The notes beneath the pieces were generated by a model. The model saw nothing but the letters and a program-made list of their open reading frames with translations, was not told where the DNA came from and did no database searches. A DNA stretch of 40,993 bases from the NCBI GenBank assembly GCA_019247495.1, contig JAFAOU010000012.1, forward strand, positions 1 through 40,993, read 5' to 3'. The stretch comes from Acidobacteriota bacterium (GTDB taxonomy: Bacteria; Acidobacteriota; Thermoanaerobaculia; Gp7-AA8). The translations under genes were made by a program, and so were the position numbers. Below, one piece after another: positions 34,114-40,993 of the stretch. Every line of letters starts with the position of its first letter. Position 1 is the first letter of the stretch.

Positions 34114-36873
34114 CTAGCCGGTCGTGCCCGCTTGCGGCAGGTACTTCTTCAGCATTTCGATGACGTCTGCGGCGGCGAGCGGCTTGGCGAGGCAATCGTC
34201 GGCCTTGAATCGAGCGGTGGCGTCGTGCCTGAATTCGGGATCGGACGCGCGGCCGCTTATGACGACGACCTTGCTCGCTGCCGTTGCGGGATCGAGCTTC
34301 AAACGCCGCGCGATGTCGCGGCTGTCGTGGCGCGAAAACAGCGCATCGAAGAGGATCAAATCCGGTTTTTCCGTCAGGCTTTCATTTGCGTTTGCATATG
34401 CCGCAAATCCATAGCCGAGCGTTGAGGCGATCGTGCGGATGAGAAGTTGCACGCTTGCATCGTCTTCGATGACGGCGATTAGCGGGCGTTTGTTGCGGGC
34501 CGCCGCAGTGGTGTTCCTGGCCTCGACGAGCGTCTTGCGCTCGAACAGCACCGCGGGCGCTCCGGCCCAGAAGCGTTGGCGGTACTCGGCCGCATCGCAG
34601 AAACAGCCGCCACAGTGTTCGCAGGCGAGCGTGTGATCACCGTCCGCGCACGCGCACCAGGCGGCCTTCACGGCGTCGAACATGTCGCCGCAATTGACGC
34701 AGGCGATTTCGTACGACGTGCGCATGTCGGTGGTCGCGCCGATCGCCATCCGGTGCAGATCGTAGAGATTTTCCTGCACCGGCAGATCGCGAACGCCTTC
34801 GATGTGCCGCTGCAACAGGTTAATGAGGTCGGTGATCGAGACCGGCTTGGCCAGACAATCGTCGATGCCGAATCGCTGCATCAACTCCCGCTTGAATTTC
34901 GTGTCGGCGTAGAGGCCGGTCATGACGACGAACTTCGAGCCGGCGAATGCAGGATCTTCTCGCAACAGCCGGCAGAGCTCGCGTCCGTCGAGCCGCGGCA
35001 GGATGGCGTCGGCGAGGATGAGATTGGGACGATAGGTGCGGGCGATTGCGAGCGCGTCCTGCCCGTCCGACGACAAAGCGCCGTAGCCGAGGTTGGCGCA
35101 GACGCGTTGCATGATGGCCTGATTGTCGGGATCGCCATCGACAAGCATGACCAGCGGCCGGCGAACCTCGTCCGGCGCGGCGTTCGCTGTCATCATCAGC
35201 GACTGGCGCCGCAGTTCGGCCGACTTCCGTTCCAGAAGCTGCGGCGGCGCATTGGACCAGAAGATTTCTTTGTAGCCTGGCGCCGCTTTGCAGAAGCAGG
35301 TCAGACAGTTCGTGCAGACGACGGTGCGATCGCTCGTCAGGCAACTGCACCAGTCGGAATCAGCGGCGTCGAAAACGACCCGGCAGTTGGCGCAGATGAC
35401 GTCGTACCTTCGCGGTGCCGCTTCCGGCTCGGGCACCGGCTCCGGTTTCTTCACGGCACCGCGCGCGAGCTCGACGACTTCGTCGATCGCATACGGCCGC
35501 ACGGCGATGCCGGTACGGAGGATGTTCGGAATGCTCGACGCGTTGCGCGCGGTGAGGACGATCGGAAGTTCGGCGAACGTCGCGTAGGCCTTGTCGAAAT
35601 CCGGCAGCTCGGTGTCGAGAAAAACGATGTCCGGCCGGAAGCGATCGAGTTCGTCGATGGCATCGACAAGGCGTTCGACGATGACCACTTCCAGTCCGAG
35701 TTGCTTGAGGCGAGGCGCGGCAGTGTCGGCAGTGGCGCGGCGCAATTCGAGGAAGAGCACGCGCGCTTTGCGATCCTTGGAACGGGCAGCACGACGCGTG
35801 GCGCTGCTCTCGGCGACGGCCGCCGCAGCGGCGCGGCGGTTGGCGGTGTTGTCGCCGCTGACGACGCCGCGATTCAGTTTCAACTGCGCCTTCGACCGCG
35901 GATGGAAGAAACGGCTGAAGATCCCGCGCTGCACTGCCGCCGGCTGCCGCGGACGCGGCGCTGCCGCAGGTGGAGCAGGTGGTTCAGCGGCCACGCGATC
36001 GAGTTCCGCCCGGACCGCAGCCACGCGCTGCTCCGCGGCTTGACGGATCTTCTCGATTTCCCGATCGGAGTCGCGCGCGAGCGTTTCCCGCTGGCGCGCC
36101 AGGGCGGCGTCGATGCGCGGCTGCATCTCGCGCTGAAACTGCTGCTGCAACTCGGCGCGAAGATGTTCGAGCCGCTCCGCAAGCGCTTCCTCGTCGATAT
36201 GTTTCTCGATGACCGGAGGCCGCTGTTGCAGTTCGGCGCGTTCCTTTTCGAGATTGAGGCGCGCGGCATCGAACTCCGCCTTGAGCGCGGCCCTTTCGTT
36301 GTCGTACGTGGCCTGCAACTCCGCTTGGCGCGCCTTGAGACTCTCGGCATAGCGGGCTTCGATCTCGGCCTTCTCCACGGCGAGGCGTTGCACGGCGATC
36401 CGCTCCCCTTCCGCGCGCGCTCGCGCTTCGCGTTCGGCAACGTAGCGCTGGTCGATGATTGGATCGTTGAGCGCGGCAGCAGCCTCTTCTTCGATCGAAC
36501 GAGGACCGGCGACCTCCGGCTCGGCGAACAACAACGCGTCCGCCGCGCGTAAGCGCCTGATCCGAAGACGGCGCGCATGCAGCGCAGCGAGCGGGATCGA
36601 GACAAGTACGCCGCCGGCGATGAGCCATCCGATCTGTTCGCGCGGCACGGAGTTTTCGAAGAGCACGAACAACAGGCCGGACGACAACACGATCGCCGCG
36701 ACCGCGCCGATCCAACCCGATTTCCACGCCGACAGCGCGACGGCAGCAACGTACAAGCCGATGATCGCGATCGAAGGGATTCCCGGAACCAGTAGGCCGG
36801 CGCCGGTGGCGACGACGACGAGGTCGATCGGGATCGCATACGCGAGGAGCTTCTTCCGTGTCGCGGCGTTCAT
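34114..36873 (-). CDS. membrane-anchored triple receiver protein with two eight-cysteine modules
   Basis: 919 residues. Four hydrophobic segments (about 9-101) are followed by a Glu/Arg/Ala-rich coiled coil (about 130-300) and a basic linker. REC1 (about 370-475) lacks the acidic pair and has Arg for the conserved Lys, but keeps FLDTELPD. A Cys module follows at 494-528. REC2 (about 570-690) is complete: DGD, ADAILPRLDG, MTG, AKP. A second Cys module lies at 725-759. REC3 (about 796-915) is complete: EDD, FDALF, ISG, AKP. Both modules have exactly C-x2-C-x11-C-x-C-x8-C-x2-C-x2-C-x-C followed by an aromatic (IFW or RFW), consistent with two zinc sites. No kinase or output domain is present. 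A signalling scaffold or phosphate sink is inferred. I do not recognise the Cys module. Confidence 0.82.
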   Translation of the reverse strand: MNAATRKKLLAYAIPIDLVVVATGAGLLVPGIPSIAIIGLYVAAVALSAWKSGWIGAVAAIVLSSGLLFVLFENSVPREQIGWLIAGGVLVSIPLAALHARRLRIRRLRAADALLFAEPEVAGPRSIEEEAAAALNDPIIDQRYVAEREARARAEGERIAVQRLAVEKAEIEARYAESLKARQAELQATYDNERAALKAEFDAARLNLEKERAELQQRPPVIEKHIDEEALAERLEHLRAELQQQFQREMQPRIDAALARQRETLARDSDREIEKIRQAAEQRVAAVRAELDRVAAEPPAPPAAAPRPRQPAAVQRGIFSRFFHPRSKAQLKLNRGVVSGDNTANRRAAAAAVAESSATRRAARSKDRKARVLFLELRRATADTAAPRLKQLGLEVVIVERLVDAIDELDRFRPDIVFLDTELPDFDKAYATFAELPIVLTARNASSIPNILRTGIAVRPYAIDEVVELARGAVKKPEPVPEPEAAPRRYDVICANCRVVFDAADSDWCSCLTSDRTVVCTNCLTCFCKAAPGYKEIFWSNAPPQLLERKSAELRRQSLMMTANAAPDEVRRPLVMLVDGDPDNQAIMQRVCANLGYGALSSDGQDALAIARTYRPNLILADAILPRLDGRELCRLLREDPAFAGSKFVVMTGLYADTKFKRELMQRFGIDDCLAKPVSITDLINLLQRHIEGVRDLPVQENLYDLHRMAIGATTDMRTSYEIACVNCGDMFDAVKAAWCACADGDHTLACEHCGGCFCDAAEYRQRFWAGAPAVLFERKTLVEARNTTAAARNKRPLIAVIEDDASVQLLIRTIASTLGYGFAAYANANESLTEKPDLILFDALFSRHDSRDIARRLKLDPATAASKVVVISGRASDPEFRHDATARFKADDCLAKPLAAADVIEMLKKYLPQAGTTG

Positions 36874-36883
36874 CGTCGCGCGA

Positions 36884-37474
36884 TCACTTCATCGCTTGCG
36901 GACTGCCCATTTTTTGAATCTTGTCACGGTAACGCGCAACGTCGCTCGTGACCTGAATGTACGGCAGCGCGCACGCCAGCTCTTTCTTCGCGTCCTCGTA
37001 ATGACCGATCTCGAACAGCGATACGGCGTTGTAGTAGCGAAGGTCTTCCTCGCCACGATTGAAGATGCCGAGGTTGCGGAACGCTTCGACGGCATCCGCG
37101 AAGGCGCCGAGCCGGTACAGCCCACGTGCGGCCTCGGCGATGGTCTGTCGCGACACATTGGCTTGATTCAGCAGCGCGAGATAAACGCGGCGCGCCTGAT
37201 CGGGCTGGCCGTTAGCCGCGAGCGACGCAGCCTGGTCCAGTGTCGGATCGATGACCGGCGGCGGAGAGGACGGCGCGACGGTCGGTGCCGGCGTTGGAAC
37301 GGGGGCGGGAATCGTCGCCGGCAACGGCTCGAGTGCAGGCGGTTCGGCGGACGTCGTCGCCGGCGCAGGAGCCGGTTCCGGCGGAGGCGCGGCATCTGTA
37401 ATCGTTTTGTGGTGAGCGCAGGCGGACAACATCACGCCCAGCACGACGCCCGCAACCGCAGCATTTCTTCTCAT
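36884..37474 (-). CDS. TPR-containing lipoprotein
   Basis: 196 residues from ATG 37474, chosen for a GGGAGGGG site just upstream; the frame continues upstream without similarity. The signal VAGVVLGVMLSAC has a good lipobox (LSAC, Cys at about 19). A P/A/T-rich linker of about 60 residues leads to a TPR-like helical domain (about 90-190: AASLAANGQPDQARRVYLALL, ARGLYRLGAFADAVEAFRNL, VSLFEIGHYEDAKKEL). It is probably anchored in a membrane and used in protein contact. It precedes the receiver-protein gene by 10 bp and is likely the first gene of that operon. Confidence 0.75.
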   Translation of the reverse strand: MRRNAAVAGVVLGVMLSACAHHKTITDAAPPPEPAPAPATTSAEPPALEPLPATIPAPVPTPAPTVAPSSPPPVIDPTLDQAASLAANGQPDQARRVYLALLNQANVSRQTIAEAARGLYRLGAFADAVEAFRNLGIFNRGEEDLRYYNAVSLFEIGHYEDAKKELACALPYIQVTSDVARYRDKIQKMGSPQAMK

Positions 37475-37538
37475 GAAACCCCTCCCTCTCGAAACGCTGT
37501 CGCACATTGTGAACGAAACCGGGCCGCAGGCATAACTT

Positions 37539-37558
37539 CGGCAGGACATTTCCTGCCG
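37539..37558 (+). promoter_or_regulatory. perfect hairpin 2 nt before the debranching enzyme start
   Basis: CGGCAGGA, loop CATT, TCCTGCCG is a perfect 8-bp stem ending two bases before ATG 37561, within an 86-bp divergent gap. There is no Shine-Dalgarno sequence outside the stem. As DNA it could be an operator; as RNA it would hide the start region. Confidence 0.4.
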
Positions 37559-37560
37559 CG

Positions 37561-39606
37561 ATGACCAACGCCGAAGCCACCACGTCGATCCCGATGCAAT
37601 CCGGTTGGAAGCGCGGAGACGCTCGCGACGAGCTCCTCACGCGCGAATGGCTGGTCACGAACGCCCTCGGCGGATACGCCTCCGGAACGATCGGCGGCGC
37701 CAACACGCGGCGCTTCCATGGCTTCCTCATCGCTGCCCTCCCCGCTCCACTCGGCCGCACGATGATGTTCAACCATCTCGAGGAAGTGCTCGAAGGTCCC
37801 GATGGACTCTGCTGGCGCCTCAGCGGCGACGAGCACGGCGGGCGCGAGGTGGCGTTCCCCGAGGACGGCATCCTCGAAGAGTTCGCGATGGAGAACGGCC
37901 GGCCGGTCTGGCGCTTCTCCGGTCAAGGCATCCGCATCGAGAAACGCGTGCTGATGCCGCATCTGCAGAACACCTCCTACATCGTTTATCGATTGGTCGA
38001 AGGTCCGAGCGGATTGCGGCTGCGTCTTCGTCCGTCGCTGCATTTCCGTCCGCACGAGGGGTTGGTGGCGGGACAGAAATTCGATGACTGGAAGGTGACG
38101 ATCGCCGAGGACGGGCGGGGAATGGAGTTGTGCGACGGCGAAAAGTTTCCCGCGCTGCGCCTTCTCGTTTTCGGCAGCGGCTCGCGCGTCGAGCAGGATC
38201 CGCGCTCGTTCGAACACGTCCTCTATCGCATCGAAAAAAGCCGCGGCTACGAACACGAGGGCGAACTGTGGAGTCCCGGCATCGTGCACATCGATCTGAC
38301 TCGTGACCACGACTGCGGCCTCGTGGCCTCGGTCGAATCGTGGGACGTCGTCAAGGCGCTTCCGTGCGCCGACGCGTCGTCGGCCGAGGACGAGCGCGTG
38401 GCGAAGATGCTGACGATCTCGCATCAGACCGATCCCTTCGCATGCCTGCTCGTCCTCGCGGCCGACCAGTTTCTGATTCATCCGCACACGCGTGCCGCGG
38501 ACGAGGCGCGCGCGCGGGCCGCGGGCGACGAGCCGCGTACGGTCATCGCAGGCTACCACTGGTTCACCGACTGGGGCCGCGACACGATGATCAGCCTCGA
38601 AGGCCTGACCCTCTGCACCGGCCGCTTCCGCGAGGCCGGCAACATCCTGCGCACGTTCGCGTCGTACATTCGCGACGGCCTGATCCCGAACATGTTCCCG
38701 GAGGGCGATAACGAAGGGCTGTATCACACGGCCGACGCGACGCTCTGGTTCTTCCACGCCGTCTGGCGGTACGTCAACGCGACGAACGACCGTGAGACGC
38801 TGCGGATGCTGCTGCCGAAACTGATCGACATCGTCGATCACCACCTTCGCGGCACGCGCTTCAACATCCACGTCGATCCCTCGGATGGCCTACTCTCGCA
38901 AGGCGCCGAGGGCTATCAACTCACCTGGATGGACGCGAAGGTGGACGGCTGGGTGGTCACGCCGCGCCGCGGCAAGGCCGTCGAGATCAACGCGCTCTGG
39001 TACAACGCTCTGCGAATCCTCGAACAGCTCCTGATTCAGGAGAACGACGATGCGACCGCGCGCCGTTTGGACGAACACGCATCGCGCGCACGCAAGTCGT
39101 TCAACGAGCGCTTCTGGTACGACGAAGGTCAATATCTTTACGACGTCGTCGACGCGAACGACACGGCTCTCCGTCCGAATCAGATCTTCTCGATCTCGCT
39201 CGACTTCCCCGTCCTCGATGAGAGCCGCTGGCGCCGCGTGGTCTCCGTCGTCCAGGAGGAGTTGCTGACGCCGGTCGGCCTCCGATCACTTTCCCGAAAC
39301 CATCCCGACTACAAACCGAAATACGACGGCGACCTCCGCGCCCGCGACGCCGCGTACCACCAGGGCACCGTTTGGGGCTGGCTCATCGGTCCGTTCGTCG
39401 ATGCGTGGCTGAAAGTGCATCCGTCCGATTTCAACACTGCCGGCGAGTTCCTCGACGGCTTCCGCGCCGAGCTCGGCGCCTCCGCCATCGGCACGATCAG
39501 CGAAGTCTTCGACGCCGAGGCGCCATTCACGCCCCGAGGTTGCGCAGCGCAAGCATGGAGCGTGGCAGAGGTGCTGCGAGCGCTGACGAAGTTACGCGGA
39601 CAATGA
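37561..39606 (+). CDS. glycogen debranching enzyme / amylo-alpha-1,6-glucosidase (GH133-like)
   Basis: 681 residues, the usual length for bacterial and archaeal GDE_C proteins. The N-terminal domain starts WLVTNALGGYASGTIGG, a strong family signature, and contains NTRRFHGFLIAAL. The (alpha/alpha)6 catalytic domain carries YHWFTDWGRDTMISLEGL (about 337), FPEGDNEGLYHTADATLWFF, QLTWMDAKVDGW (about 457) and the C-terminal ISEVFDAEAPFTPRGC. It should hydrolyse alpha-1,6 branch glucosyl residues in glycogen or related glucans in the cytoplasm. No other glycogen gene is adjacent. It is divergent from the TPR lipoprotein and ends 6 bp before the convergent vapC. Confidence 0.92.
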   Translation: MTNAEATTSIPMQSGWKRGDARDELLTREWLVTNALGGYASGTIGGANTRRFHGFLIAALPAPLGRTMMFNHLEEVLEGPDGLCWRLSGDEHGGREVAFPEDGILEEFAMENGRPVWRFSGQGIRIEKRVLMPHLQNTSYIVYRLVEGPSGLRLRLRPSLHFRPHEGLVAGQKFDDWKVTIAEDGRGMELCDGEKFPALRLLVFGSGSRVEQDPRSFEHVLYRIEKSRGYEHEGELWSPGIVHIDLTRDHDCGLVASVESWDVVKALPCADASSAEDERVAKMLTISHQTDPFACLLVLAADQFLIHPHTRAADEARARAAGDEPRTVIAGYHWFTDWGRDTMISLEGLTLCTGRFREAGNILRTFASYIRDGLIPNMFPEGDNEGLYHTADATLWFFHAVWRYVNATNDRETLRMLLPKLIDIVDHHLRGTRFNIHVDPSDGLLSQGAEGYQLTWMDAKVDGWVVTPRRGKAVEINALWYNALRILEQLLIQENDDATARRLDEHASRARKSFNERFWYDEGQYLYDVVDANDTALRPNQIFSISLDFPVLDESRWRRVVSVVQEELLTPVGLRSLSRNHPDYKPKYDGDLRARDAAYHQGTVWGWLIGPFVDAWLKVHPSDFNTAGEFLDGFRAELGASAIGTISEVFDAEAPFTPRGCAAQAWSVAEVLRALTKLRGQ

Positions 39607-39612
39607 CGCGGA

Positions 39613-40056
39613 CTACGAGCCGCTCCACGGATTGAACAGCGGCACGCCGGTCGGGCGAACATGCGATGTGTTCCGCGTAACGAATGTCAGCCCGTGATGA
39701 AGTGCGGTCGCAGCGAGTTGGGCGTCAATCGTCGGGAGCGTGACGCGCTGACGTTTCGCGAGTGCCTCGATTTGGCCCCAGCGTTCTGCAACCGATTCAT
39801 CAAAGGGCAGCAGCCGGCCTGCAAACCGAACGCGCAGATCGCGATCGAGCCAACTCTGAAGTGCGCCGCGCTTCGGGTCATCTTCATCGAGAAGGTCGAT
39901 CCCTTTTCGAATCTCTCCAATCGTGATGACGCTCAGGTGCAGCAGATCCTCGGGCGTCGCCACAATCCACGCAGCAACCGAACGCGCGGGACGCGACTTC
40001 ATCAGTTCCGAGATCACGTTCGTATCGAGCAGATAGCCCGAGGTGCGTGCTACCAC
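39613..40056 (-). CDS. vapC: VapC-type PIN domain ribonuclease toxin
   Basis: 147 residues from GTG 40056. PIN-domain acidic residues are present: YLLDTNVISEL at the N-terminus, SVITIGEIRKGI near 45, and LPTIDAQLAATAL near 107, with TRNTSHV near the end. It should cleave RNA when released from its antitoxin. The start overlaps the antitoxin stop by 7 nt (GTGGTAG), so translation is coupled. It resembles FitB/VapC toxins in length and in the PTxDAQLAATA motif. Confidence 0.9.
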   Translation of the reverse strand: MVARTSGYLLDTNVISELMKSRPARSVAAWIVATPEDLLHLSVITIGEIRKGIDLLDEDDPKRGALQSWLDRDLRVRFAGRLLPFDESVAERWGQIEALAKRQRVTLPTIDAQLAATALHHGLTFVTRNTSHVRPTGVPLFNPWSGS

Positions 40057-40313
40057 TTGATTGTTCTCGTGGCGTCGCGTTTGCGAGTCAGACGAAGCTC
40101 GCTTCCTCCCGGCGCGGATTGGAAGAATTCGACAAGCGATTCCGGCTGACGCGCGAGCTCCCCGACGCGGTCGAATTCTTCAGCGCGCACGATGACCACC
40201 GCCTCACCGCGCTGTTTGACGACGCGTTGCGGACCATCAGAACGTACCCGCCTGAACAGCTCGCTGAATTGCGCCTTCGCTTCGTGCAGTTGCCACACTC
40301 GAGAATTAGCCAT
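40050..40313 (-). CDS. Phd/YefM-family antitoxin
   Basis: 87 residues from ATG 40313 (the frame extends nine codons upstream but the promoter lies there). The N-terminal motif RVWQLHEAKAQFSELFRRV is the Phd/YefM DNA-binding fold, followed by GPQRVVKQRGEAVVIVRAEEFDRV. The C-terminal tail should wrap the toxin. It precedes and overlaps vapC. A TTGACC/TAGTCT promoter with 17-bp spacing ends 7 nt before the ATG, and GGTCAA repeats lie in it, as expected for autoregulation. Confidence 0.88.
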   Translation of the reverse strand: MANSRVWQLHEAKAQFSELFRRVRSDGPQRVVKQRGEAVVIVRAEEFDRVGELARQPESLVEFFQSAPGGSELRLTRKRDATRTIKW

Positions 40314-40320
40314 GCGGATG

Positions 40321-40349
40321 AGACTAGCTGGACTGGTCAATCAGGTCAA
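40321..40349 (-). promoter_or_regulatory. promoter and possible operator of the toxin-antitoxin pair
   Basis: Minus strand: -35 TTGACC (rc of 40344-40349), 17 bp, -10 TAGTCT (rc of 40321-40326), then 7 nt to the ATG. Plus-strand GGTCAA occurs twice, at 40335-40340 and 40344-40349, nine bases apart; one copy is the -35 itself. This fits repression by the antitoxin complex (inference). Confidence 0.5.
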
Positions 40350-40398
40350 CTAAGCTGATGGACCGCACCGGCGATATCTTCTCGCGCAGGAGCAAACC

Positions 40399-40869
40399 AT
40401 GAACGACACTGCCTTTCGCGAACACATCCTCAATCTGCTCAACAGCGGCGATGCACATCAGGACTTCGATTCCGAGGTCGAGAGCATGCCGGCGGAAATT
40501 CGCGGGAAGCGGCCCGCGGGCGGCGACCATTCGCCGTGGGAACTGCTCGAGCACATGCGCATCGCGCAGTCGGACATCCTCCGATACTCGCGCGGGGACG
40601 TTGATTACGTCGCGGTCGAGTTTCCGCAGGGCTATTGGCCGGCGTCGCCGGAGCCGCCAAGCGACGCGGCGTGGGACGAAAGCGTGGAGAAGTTCCGCGC
40701 GGACCGCGATGCGTTCGCGAAGATCGTGAACGATGAATCGATCGATCTCTTCGCGAAGATTCCGCACGGAAAAGCGACCTGGCTCGCGCAGATCCTCCTC
40801 GCTGCCGACCACAACACGTACCACCTCGGGCAGCTCGTGTTGGTTCGCAAAATCCTGACATCGCAGTAG
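40399..40869 (+). CDS. DinB superfamily protein
   Basis: 156 residues from ATG 40399 with AGGAG six bases upstream. The four-helix DinB/YfiT-type bundle is indicated by HSPWELLEHMRIAQSDILRY near 46 and by AADHNTYHLGQLVLVRK near the C-terminus; the three histidines (LEH, DHN, YHLGQ) form the usual metal site. The DinB family includes thiol transferases and damage-inducible proteins; the substrate here is unknown. It is divergent from the toxin-antitoxin pair (85-bp gap). A TATCTT hexamer at 40375-40380 could be its -10. Confidence 0.82.
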   Translation: MNDTAFREHILNLLNSGDAHQDFDSEVESMPAEIRGKRPAGGDHSPWELLEHMRIAQSDILRYSRGDVDYVAVEFPQGYWPASPEPPSDAAWDESVEKFRADRDAFAKIVNDESIDLFAKIPHGKATWLAQILLAADHNTYHLGQLVLVRKILTSQ

Positions 40870-40978
40870 GAACGGAAAACGGACCGCTACCTGCGCGTGC
40901 CGTTCACGTGAGCAACCCGCAACGGCGCCCGCCGCGACGGCGATACGGACGTATGAGTTTCCGCAAGGAGGAAACATC

Positions 40979-40993
40979 ATGTTCGCTATCCGT
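40979..40993 (+). CDS. first five codons of a further gene (cut by window edge)
   Basis: AAGGAGG (40965-40971) sits 7 nt before ATG 40979, and the frame (M F A I R) stays open to the window end. Nothing can be said about the product. The 109 bp between the DinB gene and this start hold no other feature I can support. Confidence 0.45.

Noticed and set aside
34576..36552. 658-codon plus-strand frame antisense to the receiver protein
   Set aside because: The receiver domains and duplicated cysteine modules on the minus strand explain the region; the plus-strand product has no recognisable features.
37539..37558. Intrinsic terminator
   Set aside because: It lies directly before a start codon in a divergent region and has no T-tract, so an operator or RNA structure is more likely.

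Overview
The window is about 41 kb of GC-rich, gene-dense bacterial chromosome. An Acidobacteriota-type host is an inference from four things: a secreted von Willebrand factor A protein of the type common in that phylum, a split acyl-CoA mutase, many signal-peptide proteins with PA/AP-rich linkers, and long imperfect intergenic palindromes built from CACAGAGACAC-like or GCAGATGACGC-like units. I saw no rRNA, tRNA, CRISPR array, transposase or phage gene. Long antisense open frames are frequent because of GC bias and are not annotated.

Layout. 1-9 kb: the 3' end of an unknown gene, the large subunit of a B12-dependent acyl-CoA mutase (-), a CHASE3-HAMP chemoreceptor (+), a secreted VWA protein (-), and a GspE/PulE ATPase (-) preceded by a small secreted protein. 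Four palindromic elements lie between these genes. 9-11.2 kb: a 49-residue DUF5670-like membrane peptide, an RlmI-type rRNA methyltransferase and a membrane protein of unknown function. 11.4-22.1 kb: one secreted giant of 3571 residues that joins tandem Ig-like repeats, a lamin-tail domain, an FnIII domain, a ComEC-like metallo-beta-lactamase domain with metal ligands present, OB-fold-like modules and a second repeat array. 22-28 kb: a lipoprotein esterase, a YbjN-like protein, a secreted hypothetical protein, a tandem universal stress protein, two convergent related ribbon-helix-helix genes, a two-gene ABC-2 exporter and a small hypothetical protein. 28-32.8 kb: two secreted metallopeptidases (M24 and M1) around an AcpH-like hydrolase. 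32.8-37.5 kb: a close co-directional set of a TPR lipoprotein, a membrane-anchored triple receiver protein carrying two copies of an eight-cysteine module, and a K/P/T-rich membrane protein. 37.5-41 kb: a GH133-like glycogen debranching enzyme, a Phd/VapC toxin-antitoxin pair, a DinB-family protein and the first codons of a further gene.

Expression signals. Many monocistronic genes lack a Shine-Dalgarno sequence and instead have a -10-like hexamer (TACAAT, TACGAT, TATCCT, TATCGT, TATGCT) ending 6-8 nt before an ATG or GTG. This is the layout expected of leaderless mRNAs. Other genes (VWA protein, DUF5670 peptide, giant protein, TPR lipoprotein, minus-strand RHH gene, DinB protein, last partial gene) have a clear GGAG-type site.

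The two items most worth following up are the duplicated eight-cysteine module interleaved with receiver domains (34114-36873) and the giant lamin-tail/metallo-beta-lactamase protein (11414-22129). The convergent RHH gene pair with operator-like palindromes, and the 17-bp divergent promoter at 29.6 kb whose two -10 elements overlap, come next.
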